Part shown: positions 30,801 to 44,295 of the stretch, in pieces
How the letters are laid out: every line of letters starts with the position of its first letter
How positions within the stretch are numbered: position 1 is the stretch's first letter
Source: Aplectana chamaeleonis
Lineage: Eukaryota; Nematoda; Chromadorea; Rhabditida; Cosmocercidae
DNA length: 64,000 bases
Reading direction: 5' to 3'
Assembly: GCA_029168955.1 (NCBI GenBank)
Contig: JAPDOI010000440.1
Coordinates: forward strand, 510,268-574,267
The notes under the pieces: generated by a model
What the model was told of the DNA's origin: nothing
The model's database searches: none
What the model saw: the letters and a program-made list of their open reading frames with translations, nothing else
Position numbers and translations under genes: made by a program

Positions 30801-33800
30801 GCCCGAAGCACTTTTCGACGTCCCGATGACGTCATCAGAAGCCCGAAGCACTTTTCGACGTCCGATGACGTCATCAGAAGCCCGAAGCACTTTTCACGAC
30901 GTCCGATGACGTCATCAGAAGCCCGAAGCACTTTTCACGACGTCGATGACGTCATCAGAAGCCCGAAGCACTTTTCACGACGTCCCGATGACGTCATCAA
31001 AGCCGAAGCACTTTTCGACGTCCCGATGACGTCATCAAGCCAAGCACTTTTCGACGTCGATGACGTCATCAGAAGCCGAGCACTTTTCGACGTCCCGATG
31101 ACGTCATCAGAAGCCCGAAGCACTTTTCGACGTCCCGATGACGTCATCAGAAGCCCGAAGCACTTTTCGACGTCCCGATGACGTCATCAGAAGCCAAGCA
31201 CTTTTCGACGTCCCGATGACGTCATCAGAAGCCGAAGCACTTTTCGACGTCCCGATGACGTCATCAAACCAAGCACTTTTCGACGTCCCGATGACGTCAT
31301 CAAGCCCGAAGCACTTTTCACGACGTCCCGATGACGTCATCAGAAGCCGAAGCACTTTTCACGACGTCCCGATGACGTCATCAAGCCAAGCACTTTTCAC
31401 GACGTCCGATGACGTCATCAGAAGCCCGAAGCACTTTTCACGACGTCCCGATGACGTCATCAGAAGCCCGAAGCACTTTTCACGACGTCCGATGACGTCA
31501 TCAGAAGCCAAGCACTTTTCGACGTCCCGATGACGTCATCAGAAGCCGAAGCACTTTTCACGACGTCCGATGACGTCATCAGAAGCCCGAAGCACTTTTC
31601 ACGACGTCCCGATGACGTCATCAGAAGCCCGAAGCACTTTTCGACGTCCGATGACGTCATCAGAAGCCCGAAGCACTTTTCGACGTCCGATGACGTCATC
31701 AGAAGCCCGAAGCACTTTTCACGACGTCCCGATGACGTCATCAGAAGCCCGAAGCACTTTTCGACGTCCCGATGACGTCATCAGAAGCCGAAGCACTTTT
31801 CGACGTCCGATGACGTCATCAGAAGCCGAAGCACTTTTCGACGTCCCGATGACGTCATCAAACCAAGCACTTTTCGACGTCCCGATGACGTCATCAGAAG
31901 CCGAAGCACTTTTCACGACGTCCCGATGACGTCATCAGAAGCCAAGCACTTTTCGACGTCCCGATGACGTCATCAGAAGCCCGAAGCACTTTTCACGACG
32001 TCCCGATGACGTCATCAAAGCCGAAGCACTTTTCACGACGTCCCGATGACGTCATCAGAAGCCGAAGCACTTTTCACGACGTCCCGATGACGTCATCAGA
32101 AGCCGAAGCACTTTTCGACGTCCCGATGACGTCATCAAACCAAGCACTTTTCGACGTCCGATGACGTCATCAGAAGCCAGCACTTTTCACGACGTCCGAT
32201 GACGTCATCAGAAGCCCGAAGCACTTTTCGACGTCCCGATGACGTCATCAAGCCGAAGCACTTTTCGACGTCCCGATGACGTCATCAAACCAAGCACTTT
32301 TCGACGTCCCGATGACGTCATCAGAAGCCGAAGCACTTTTCACGACGTCCCGATGACGTCATCAGAAGCCCGAAGCACTTTTCGACGTCCGATGACGTCA
32401 TCAAGCCGAAGCACTTTTCACGACGTCCCGATGACGTCATCAGAAGCCGAAGCACTTTTCACGACGTCCCGATGACGTCATCAGAAGCCGAAGCACTTTT
32501 CGACGTCCCGATGACGTCATCAGAAGCCCGAAGCACTTTTCACGACGTCCCGATGACGTCATCAGAAGCCGAAGCACTTTTCACGACGTCCCGATGACGT
32601 CATCAGAAGCCAAGCACTTTTCGACGTCCCGATGACGTCATCAAACCCGAAGCACTTTTCGACGTCCCGATGACGTCATCAGAAGCCGAAGCACTTTTCG
32701 ACGTCCCGATGACGTCATCAGAAGCCGAAGCACTTTTCACGACGTCCCGATGACGTCATCAAACCAAGCACTTTTCACGACGTCCGATGACGTCATCAGA
32801 AGCCCGAAGCACTTTTCACGACGTCCCGATGACGTCATCAGAAGCCCGAAGCACTTTTCACGACGTCCCGATGACGTCATCAAACCAAGCACTTTTCACG
32901 ACGTCCCGATGACGTCATCAGAAGCCGAAGCACTTTTCGACGTCCCGATGACGTCATCAGAAGTGAAGCACTTTTCGACGTCCCGATGACGTCATCAGAA
33001 GCCGAAGCACTTTTCGACGTCCCGATGACGTCATCAAACCGAAGCACTTTTCACGACGTCCGATGACGTCATCAGAAGCCGAAGCACTTTTCGACGTCCG
33101 ATGACGTCATCAAGCCGAAGCACTTTTCACGACGTCCGATGACGTCATCAGAAGCCGAAGCACTTTTCACGACGTCCCGATGACGTCATCAGAAGCCGAA
33201 GCACTTTTCGACGTCCGATGACGTCATCAGAAGCCCGAAGCACTTTTCACGACGTCCCGATGACGTCATCAGAAGCCAAGCACTTTTCACGACGTCCCGA
33301 TGACGTCATCAGAAGCCGAAGCACTTTTCGACGTCCCGATGACGTCATCAGAAGCCGAAGCACTTTTCACGACGTCCCGATGACGTCATCAGAAGCCAAG
33401 CACTTTTCACGACGTCCCGATGACGTCATCAGAAGCCCGAAGCACTTTTCACGACGTCCCGATGACGTCATCAGAAGCCCGAAGCACTTTTCACGACGTC
33501 CCGATGACGTCATCAGAAGCCGAAGCACTTTCACGACGTCCGATGACGTCATCAGAAGCCGAAGCACTTTTCGACGTCCGATGACGTCATCAGAAGCCCG
33601 AAGCACTTTTCACGACGTCCCGATGACGTCATCAGAAGCCGAAGCACTTTTCACGACGTCCGATGACGTCATCAAGCCCGAAGCACTTTTCGACGTCCGA
33701 TGACGTCATCAGAAGCCCGAAGCACTTTTCGACGTCCCGATGACGTCATCAAGCCAAGCACTTTTCGACGTCCGATGACGTCATCAGAAGCCGAAGCACT

Positions 33801-36800
33801 TTTCGACGTCCCGATGACGTCATCAAACCGAAGCACTTTTCACGACGTCCCGATGACGTCATCAGAAGCCGAAGCACTTTTCACGACGTCCGATGACGTC
33901 ATCAGAAGCCGAAGCACTTTTCACGACGTCCCGATGACGTCATCAGAAGCCGAAGCACTTTTCACGACGTCCCGATGACGTCATCAGAAGCCGAAGCACT
34001 TTTCGACGTCCCGATGACGTCATCAGAAGCCGAAGCACTTTTCGACGTCCGATGACGTCATCAGAAGCCCGAAGCACTTTTCACGACGTCCCGATGACGT
34101 CATCAGAAGCCGAAGCACTTTTCGACGTCCCGATGACGTCATCAGAAGCCGAAGCACTTTTCACGACGTCCCGATGACGTCATCAGAAGCCGAAGCACTT
34201 TTCGACGTCCCGATGACGTCATCAGAAGCCGAAGCACTTTTCGACGTCCCGATGACGTCATCAGAAGCCCGAAGCACTTTTCGACGTCCCGATGACGTCA
34301 TCAAGCCGAAGCACTTTTCACGACGTCCGATGACGTCATCAGAAGCCAGCACTTTTCGACGTCCCGATGACGTCATCAAACCAAGCACTTTTCACGACGT
34401 CCCGATGACGTCATCAGAAGCCCGAAGCACTTTTCACGACGTCCCGATGACGTCATCAGAAGCCGAAGCACTTTTCACGACGTCCCGATGACGTCATCAA
34501 ACCGAAGCACTTTTCGACGTCCGATGACGTCATCAGAAGCCGAAGCACTTTTCACGACGTCCCGATGACGTCATCAAAGCGAAGCACTTTTCACGACGTC
34601 CGATGACGTCATCAAACGAAGCACTTTTCGACGTCCCGATGACGTCATCAGAAGCCGAAGCACTTTTCGACGTCCCGATGACGTCATCAAGCCCGAAGCA
34701 CTTTTCGACGTCCCGATGACGTCATCAGAAGCCCGAAGCACTTTTCACGACGTCCCGATGACGTCATCAAACCGAAGCACTTTTCGACGTCCCGATGACG
34801 TCATCAGAAGCCCGAAGCACTTTTCACGACGTCCCGATGACGTCATCAAAGCCGAAGCACTTTTCACGACGTCCGATGACGTCATCAGAAGCCAAGCACT
34901 TTTCACGACGTCCCGATGACGTCATCAGAAGCCCGAAGCACTTTTCGACGTCCCGATGACGTCATCAGAAGCCGAAGCACTTTTCGACGTCCCGATGACG
35001 TCATCAGAAGCCGAAGCACTTTTCACGACGTCCGATGACGTCATCAGAAGCCCGAAGCACTTTTCACGACGTCCCGATGACGTCATCAGAAGCCCGAAGC
35101 ACTTTTCACGACGTCCCGATGACGTCATCAGAAGCCAAGCACTTTTCGACGTCCCGATGACGTCATCAAGCCCGAAGCACTTTTCGACGTCCGATGACGT
35201 CATCAGAAGCCCGAAGCACTTTTCACGACGTCCCGATGACGTCATCAGAAGCCCGAAGCACTTTTCGACGTCCCGATGACGTCATCAGAAGCCCGAAGCA
35301 CTTTTCACGACGTCCCGATGACGTCATCAAGCCAAGCACTTTTCGACGTCCGATGACGTCATCAGAAGCCAAGCACTTTTCGACGTCCCGATGACGTCAT
35401 CAAGCCCGAAGCACTTTTCGACGTCCCGATGACGTCATCAGAAGCCCGAAGCACTTTTCACGACGTCCGATGACGTCATCAGAAGCCCAGCACTTTTCGA
35501 CGTCCGATGACGTCATCAAACGAAGCACTTTTCACGACGTCCCGATGACGTCATCAGAAGCCAAGCACTTTTCGACGTCCCGATGACGTCATCAAGCCCG
35601 AAGCACTTTTCGACGTCCCGATGACGTCATCAGAACCAAGCACTTTTCACGACGTCCCGATGACGTCATCAGAAGCCAAGCACTTTTCGACGTCCCGATG
35701 ACGTCATCAAACCGAAGCACTTTTCACGACGTCCCGATGACGTCATCAGAAGCCCGAAGCACTTTTCACGACGTCCCGATGACGTCATCAGAAGCCGAAG
35801 CACTTTTCACGACGTCCCGATGACGTCATCAGAAGCCCGAAGCACTTCTCACGACGTCCCGATGACGTCATCAGAAGCCCGGAGCACTTTTCGACGTCCC
35901 GATGACGTCATCAGAAGCCGAAGCACTTTTCACGACGTCCCGATGACGTCATCAGAAGCCAAGCACTTTTCGACGTCCCGATGACGTCATCAGAAGCCGA
36001 AGCACTTTTCGACGTCCGATGACGTCATCAAAGCCGAAGCACTTTTCACGACGTCCGATGACGTCATCAGAAGCCCGAAGCACTTTTCACGACGTCCGAT
36101 GACGTCATCAGAAGCCCGAAGCACTTTTCGACGTCCGATGACGTCATCAGAAGCCGAAGCACTTTTCACGACGTCCCGATGACGTCATCAGAAGCCGAAG
36201 CACTTTTCACGACGTCCCGATGACGTCATCAGAAGCCCGAAGCACTTTTCGACGTCCGATGACGTCATCAGAAGCCCGAAGCACTTTTCGACGTCCCGAT
36301 GACGTCATCAGAAGCCGAAGCACTTTTCACGACGTCCCGATGACGTCATCAGAAGCCGAAGCACTTTTCACGACGTCCCGATGACGTCATCAAACCCGAA
36401 GCACTTTTCGACGTCCCGATGACGTCATCAGAAGCCCGAAGCACTTTTCGACGTCCCGATGACGTCATCAAACCGAAGCACTTTTCGACGTCCCGATGAC
36501 GTCATCAGAAGCCAAGCACTTTTCACGACGTCCCGATGACGTCATCAAGCCAGAAGCACTTTTCGACGTCCCGATGACGTCATCAGAAGCCGAAGCACTT
36601 TTCGACGTCCCGATGACGTCATCAGAAGCCAGCACTTTTCACGACGTCCCGATGACGTCATCAGAAGCCGAAGCACTTTTCACGACGTCCCGATGACGTC
36701 ATCAGAAGCCAAGCACTTTTCGACGTCCGATGACGTCATCAGAAACCGAAGCACTTTTCACGACGTCCCGATGACGTCATCAGAAGCCGAAGCACTTTTC

Positions 36801-39800
36801 GACGTCCCGATGACGTCATCAAACCAAGCACTTTTCACGACGTCCCGATGACGTCATCAGAAGCCCGAAGCACTTTTCACGACGTCCCGATGACGTCATC
36901 AGAAGCCGAAGCACTTTTCACGACGTCCCGATGACGTCATCAAGCCAAGCACTTTTCGACGTCCCGATGACGTCATCAGAAGCCCGAAGCACTTTTCACG
37001 ACGTCCCGATGACGTCATCAAGCCCGAAGCACTTTTCACGACGTCCGATGACGTCATCAGAAGCCCGAAGCACTTTTCACGACGTCCCGATGACGTCATC
37101 AGAAGCCCGAGCACTTTTCGACGTCCCGATGACGTCATCAAAGCGAAGCACTTTTCACGACGTCCCGATGACGTCATCAGAAGCAGAAGCACTTTTCGAC
37201 GTCCCGATGACGTCATCAGAAGCCGAAGCACTTTTCGACGTCCCGATGACGTCATCAAACCAAGCACTTTTCACGACGTCCCGATGACGTCATCAGAAGC
37301 CCGAAGCACTTTTCACGACGTCCCGATGACGTCATCAAACCGAAGCACTTTTCGACGTCCCGATGACGTCATCAGAAGCCCGAAGCACTTTTCGACGTCC
37401 CGATGACGTCATCAGAAGCCCGAGCACTTTTCGACGTCCCGATGACGTCATCAAACCGAAGCACTTTTCACGACGTCCCGATGACGTCATCAGAAGCCGA
37501 AGCACTTTTCGACGTCCCGATGACGTCATCAGAAGCCAGCACTTTTCGACGTCCCGATGACGTCATCAGAAGCCGAAGCACTTTTCACGACGTCCCGATG
37601 ACGTCATCAGAAGCCCGAAGCACTTTTCACGACGTCCCGATGACGTCATCAAACCAAGCACTTTTCACGACGTCCCGATGACGTCATCAGAAGCCGAAGC
37701 ACTTTTCGACGTCCCGATGACGTCATCAAACCGAAGCACTTTTCGACGTCCCGATGACGTCATCAGAAGCCAAGCACTTTTCGACGTCCCGATGACGTCA
37801 TCAGAAGCCGAAGCACTTTTCGACGTCCCGATGACGTCATCAGAAGCCGAAGCACTTTTCACGACGTCCCGATGACGTCATCAAACCAAGCACTTTTCGA
37901 CGTCCGATGACGTCATCAGAAGCCGAAGCACTTTTCACGACGTCCCGATGACGTCATCAAGCCAAGCACTTTTCGACGTCCGATGACGTCATCAGAAGCC
38001 GAAGCACTTTTCGACGTCCCGATGACGTCATCAGAAGCCGAAGCACTTTTCACGACGTCCCGATGACGTCATCAGAAGCCGAAGCACTTTTCACGACGTC
38101 CGATGACGTCATCAGAAGCCCGAAGCACTTTTCGACGTCCGATGACGTCATCAGAAGCCGAAGCACTTTTCGACGTCCCGATGACGTCATCAGAAGCCAA
38201 GCACTTTTCGACGTCCCGATGACGTCATCAGAAGCCCGAAGCACTTTTCGACGTCCCGATGACGTCATCAGAAGCCCGAAGCACTTTTCACGACGTCCGA
38301 TGACGTCATCAAGCCGAAGCACTTTTCGACGTCCCGATGACGTCATCAAACCGAAGCACTTTTCACGACGTCCCGATGACGTCATCAGAAGCCCGAAGCA
38401 CTTTTCGACGTCCCGATGACGTCATCAGAAGCCAAGCACTTTTCGACGTCCCGATGACGTCATCAGAAGCCCGAAGCACTTTTCACGACGTCCCGATGAC
38501 GTCATCAGAAGCCGAAGCACTTTTCGACGTCCCGATGACGTCATCAGAAGCCCGAAGCACTTTTCGACGTCCCGATGACGTCATCAAGCCAAGCACTTTT
38601 CACGACGTCCCGATGACGTCATCAGAAGCCCGAAGCACTTTTCACGACGTCCCGATGACGTCATCAAACCGAAGCACTTTTCGACGTCCCGATGACGTCA
38701 TCAGAAGCCGAAGCACTTTTCGACGTCCCGATGACGTCATCAGAAGCCGAAGCACTTTTCACGACGTCCCGATGACGTCATCAGAAGCCGAAGCACTTTT
38801 CACGACGTCCCGATGACGTCATCAGAAGCCCGAAGCACTTTTCGACGTCCCGATGACGTCATCAGAAGCCGAAGCACTTTTCGACGTCCCGATGACGTCA
38901 TCAAACCCGAAGCACTTTTCGACGTCCGATGACGTCATCAGAAGCCGAAGCACTTTTCACGACGTCCCGATGACGTCATCAGAAGCCCGAAGCACTTTTC
39001 GACGTCCGATGACGTCATCAGAAGCCGAGCACTTTTCGACGTCCCGATGACGTCATCAAGCCCGAAGCACTTTTCGACGTCCCGATGACGTCATCAAACC
39101 AAGCACTTTTCGACGTCCCGATGACGTCATCAGAAGCCGAAGCACTTTTCGACGTCCCGATGACGTCATCAGAAGCCAGAGCACTTTTCGACGTCCCGAT
39201 GACGTCATCAGAAGCCGAAGCACTTTTCGACGTCCCGATGACGTCATCAGAAGCCAAGCACTTTTCGACGTCCCGATGACGTCATCAGAAGCCGAAGCAC
39301 TTTTCACGACGTCCCGATGACGTCATCAGAAGCCGAAGCACTTTTCGACGTCCGATGACGTCATCAAACCAAGCACTTTTCGACGTCCCGATGACGTCAT
39401 CAGAAGCCCGAAGCACTTTTCGACGTCCCGATGACGTCATCAAACCGAAGCACTTTTCACGACGTCCCGATGACGTCATCAGAAGCGAAGCACTTTTCGA
39501 CGTCCCGATGACGTCATCAGAAGCCCGAAGCACTTTTCACGACGTCCCGATGACGTCATCAGAAGCCCGAAGCACTTTTCGACGTCCCGATGACGTCATC
39601 AGAAGCCGAAGCACTTTTCACGACGTCCCGATGACGTCATCAGAAGCCCGAAGCACTTTTCGACGTCCGATGACGTCATCAGAAGCCAAGCACTTTTCGA
39701 CGTCCGATGACGTCATCAGAAGCCGAAGCACTTTTCACGACGTCCCGATGACGTCATCAGAAGCCCGAAGCACTTTTCGACGTCCCGATGACGTCATCAA

Positions 39801-42800
39801 ACCGAAGCACTTTTCACGACGTCCCGATGACGTCATCAGAAGCCGAAGCACTTTTCGACGTCCGATGACGTCATCAGAAGCCGAAGCACTTTTCACGACG
39901 TCCGATGACGTCATCAGAAGCCAAAGCACTTTTCGACGTCCGATGACGTCATCAAACCAAGCACTTTTCGACGTCCGATGACGTCATCAGAAGCCCGAAG
40001 CACTTTTCACGACGTCCCGATGACGTCATCAGAAGCCAAGCACTTTTCACGACGTCCGATGACGTCATCAGAAGCCGAAGCACTTTTCACGACGTCCCGA
40101 TGACGTCATCAGAAGCCCGAAGCACTTTTCACGACGTCCCGATGACGTCATCAGAAGCCCGAAGCACTTTTCGACGTCCCGATGACGTCATCAGAAGCCG
40201 AAGCACTTTTCACGACGTCCGATGACGTCATCAGAAGCCAGCACTTTTCACGACGTCCCGATGACGTCATCAAACCAAGCACTTTTCGACGTCCCGATGA
40301 CGTCATCAGAAGCCGAAGCACTTTTCGACGTCCCGATGACGTCATCAAACCGAAGCACTTTTCACGACGTCCCGATGACGTCATCAGAAGCCGAAGCACT
40401 TTTCGACGTCCCGATGACGTCATCAAACCGAAGCACTTTTCGACGTCCCGATGACGTCATCAGAAGCCAAGCACTTTTCGACGTCCCGATGACGTCATCA
40501 GAAGCCCGAAGCACTTTTCACGACGTCCCGATGACGTCATCAGAAGCCGAAGCACTTTTCGACGTCCCGATGACGTCATCAGAAGCCCAAGCACTTTTCA
40601 CGACGTCCCGATGACGTCATCAAACCCGAAGCACTTTTCGACGTCCCGATGACGTCATCAGAAGCCCGAAGCACTTTTCACGACGTCCGATGACGTCATC
40701 AGAAGCCCGAAGCACTTTTCGACGTCCCGATGACGTCATCAGAAGCCAAGCACTTTTCGACGTCCCGATGACGTCATCAGAAGCCCGAAGCACTTTTCAC
40801 GACGTCCCGATGACGTCATCAAACCCGAAGCACTTTTCGACGTCCCGATGACGTCATCAGAAGCCAAGCACTTTTCGACGTCCCGATGACGTCATCAGAA
40901 GCCGAAGCACTTTTCACGACGTCCCGATGACGTCATCAGAAGCCGAAGCACTTTTCGACGTCCGATGACGTCATCAGAAGCCCGAAGCACTTTTCACGAC
41001 GTCCGATGACGTCATCAAAGCCGAAGCACTTTTCGACGTCCCGATGACGTCATCAGAAGCCCGAAGCACTTTTCACGACGTCCCGATGACGTCATCAGAA
41101 GCCAAGCACTTTTCACGACGTCCCGATGACGTCATCAGAAGCCCGAAGCACTTTTCGACGTCCGATGACGTCATCAGAAGCCCGAAGCACTTTTCGACGT
41201 CCGATGACGTCATCAGAAGCCGAAGCACTTTTCACGACGTCCCGATGACGTCATCAGAAGCCCGAAGCACTTTTCGACGTCCGATGACGTCATCAGAAGC
41301 CCGAAGCACTTTTCGACGTCCCGATGACGTCATCAAACCGAAGCACTTTTCACGACGTCCCGATGACGTCATCAGAAGCCCGAAGCACTTTTCGACGTCC
41401 CGATGACGTCATCAGAAGCCGAAGCACTTTTCGACGTCCCGATGACGTCATCAGAAACGAAGCACTTTTCGACGTCCCGATGACGTCATCAGAAGCCCGA
41501 AGCACTTTTCACGACGTCCCGATGACGTCATCAGAAGCCCGAAGCACTTTTCACGACGTCCCGATGACGTCATCAGAAGCCAAGCACTTTTCGACGTCCC
41601 GATGACGTCATCAGAAGCCGAAGCACTTTTCGACGTCCCGATGACGTCATCAAACCAAGCACTTTTCACGACGTCCCGATGACGTCATCAGAAGCCCGAA
41701 GCACTTTTCGACGTCCCGATGACGTCATCAGAAGCCCGAAGCACTTTTCGACGTCCCGATGACGTCATCAGAAGCCCGAAGCACTTTTCGACGTCCCGAT
41801 GACGTCATCAAACCAAGCACTTTTCACGACGTCCGATGACGTCATCAGAAGCCGAGCACTTTTCGACGTCCCGATGACGTCATCAAACCGAAGCACTTTT
41901 CACGACGTCCCGATGACGTCATCAGAAGCCGAAGCACTTTTCACGACGTCCCGATGACGTCATCAAACCAAGCACTTTTCACGACGTCCCGATGACGTCA
42001 TCAGAAGCCCGAAGCACTTTTCGACGTCCCGATGACGTCATCAGAAGCCAAGCACTTTTCGACGTCCCGATGACGTCATCAGAAGCCCGAAGCACTTTCA
42101 CGACGTCCCGATGACGTCATCAGAAGCCCGAAGCACTTTTCACGACGTCCCGATGACGTCATCAAACCGAAGCACTTTTCGACGTCCCGATGACGTCATC
42201 AAACCGAAGCACTTTTCACGACGTCCCGATGACGTCATCAGAAGCCGAAGCACTTTTCGACGTCCCGATGACGTCATCAGAAGCCGAGCACTTTTCACGA
42301 CGTCCGATGACGTCATCAGAAGCCGAAGCACTTTTCGACGTCCCGATGACGTCATCAAACCAAGCACTTTTCGACGTCCCGATGACGTCATCAGAAGCCC
42401 GAAGCACTTTTCACGACGTCCGATGACGTCATCAGAAGCCGAAGCACTTTTCACGACGTCCCGATGACGTCATCAAACCCGAAGCACTTTTCGACGTCCG
42501 ATGACGTCATCAGAAGCCCGAAGCACTTTTCACGACGTCCGATGACGTCATCAGAAGCCAAGCACTTTTCGACGTCCCGATGACGTCATCAGAAGCCCGA
42601 AGCACTTTTCACGACGTCCCGATGACGTCATCAGAAGCCGAAGCACTTTTCGACGTCCCGATGACGTCATCAGAAGCCGAAGCACTTTTCGACGTCCCGA
42701 TGACGTCATCAGAAGCCAAGCACTTTTCGACGTCCCGATGACGTCATCAGAAGCCGAAGCACTTTTCACGACGTCCGATGACGTCATCAAACCGAAGCAC

Positions 42801-44094
42801 TTTTCGACGTCCCGATGACGTCATCAGAAGCCCGAAGCACTTTTCACGACGTCCCGATGACGTCATCAGAAGCCGAAGCACTTTTCACGACGTCCGATGA
42901 CGTCATCAGAAGCCGAAGCACTTTTCGACGTCCCGATGACGTCATCAGAAGCCAGCACTTTTCGACGTCCCGATGACGTCATCAGAAGCCGAAGCACTTT
43001 TCACGACGTCCCGATGACGTCATCAAACCAAGCACTTTTCGACGTCCCGATGACGTCATCAGAAGCCGAAGCACTTTTCACGACGTCCCGATGACGTCAT
43101 CAGAAGCCGAAGCACTTTTCACGACGTCCCGATGACGTCATCAAACCGAAGCACTTTTCGACGTCCCGATGACGTCATCAAAGCGAAGCACTTTTCACGA
43201 CGTCCCGATGACGTCATCAGAAGCCGAAGCACTTTTCGACGTCCCGATGACGTCATCAGAAGCCCGAAGCACTTTTCACGACGTCCCGATGACGTCATCA
43301 GAAGCCGAAGCACTTTTCGACGTCCCGATGACGTCATCAGAAACGAAGCACTTTTCGACGTCCCGATGACGTCATCAGAAGCCGAAGCACTTTTCGACGT
43401 CCCGATGACGTCATCAAACCGAAGCACTTTTCACGACGTCCCGATGACGTCATCAGAAGCCGAAGCACTTTTCGACGTCGATGACGTCATCAGAAGCCGA
43501 AGCACTTTTCGACGTCCCGATGACGTCATCAGAAGCCGAAGCACTTTTCACGACGTCCGATGACGTCATCAGAAGCCGAAGCACTTTTCACGACGTCCGA
43601 TGACGTCATCAAACCGAAGCACTTTTCACGACGTCCGATGACGTCATCAGAAGCCGAAGCACTTTTCGACGTCCCGATGACGTCATCAGAAGCCGAAGCA
43701 CTTTTCGACGTCCCGATGACGTCATCAGAAGCCGAAGCACTTTTCACGACGTCCGATGACGTCATCAAAGCCCGAAGCACTTTTCGACGTCCCGATGACG
43801 TCATCAGAAGCCGAAGCACTTTTCACGACGTCCCGATGACGTCATCAGAAGCCGAAGCACTTTTCGACGTCCGATGACGTCATCAAACCGAAGCACTTTT
43901 CGACGTCCCGATGACGTCATCAGAAGCCAAGCACTTTTCGACGTCCCGATGACGTCATCAGAAGCCGAAGCACTTTTCGACGTCCCGATGACGTCATCAA
44001 ACCGAAGCACTTTCACGACGTCCCGATGACGTCATCAGAAGCCGAAGCACTTTTCACGACGTCCCGATGACGTCATCAAGCCGAAGCACTTTTC

Positions 44095-44295
44095 GACGTC
44101 CCGGTGACGTCATCAGAAGCCCGAAGCACTTTTCAAGACGTCCCGATGACGTCATTAGAAGCCGAAGCACTTTTCACGACGTCCTGATGACGTCATCCGA
44201 AGCCCGAAGCACTTTTCACGACCTGCCGATGACGTCATTAGAAGCCGAAGCACTTTTCACGACGTCCCGATGACGTCATTAGAAGCCAAGCACTT
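44095..44295. repeat. Internal island of substituted, mostly full-length monomers in satellite C
   Basis: About five consecutive monomers carry rare substitutions: CCGGTGACGTC, TTTTCAAGACGTC, GACGTCATTAG (three times), GTCCTGATG, CATCCGAAG and CACGACCTGCCG. In these the TTTTCACGACG form is intact. Confidence 0.8.
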
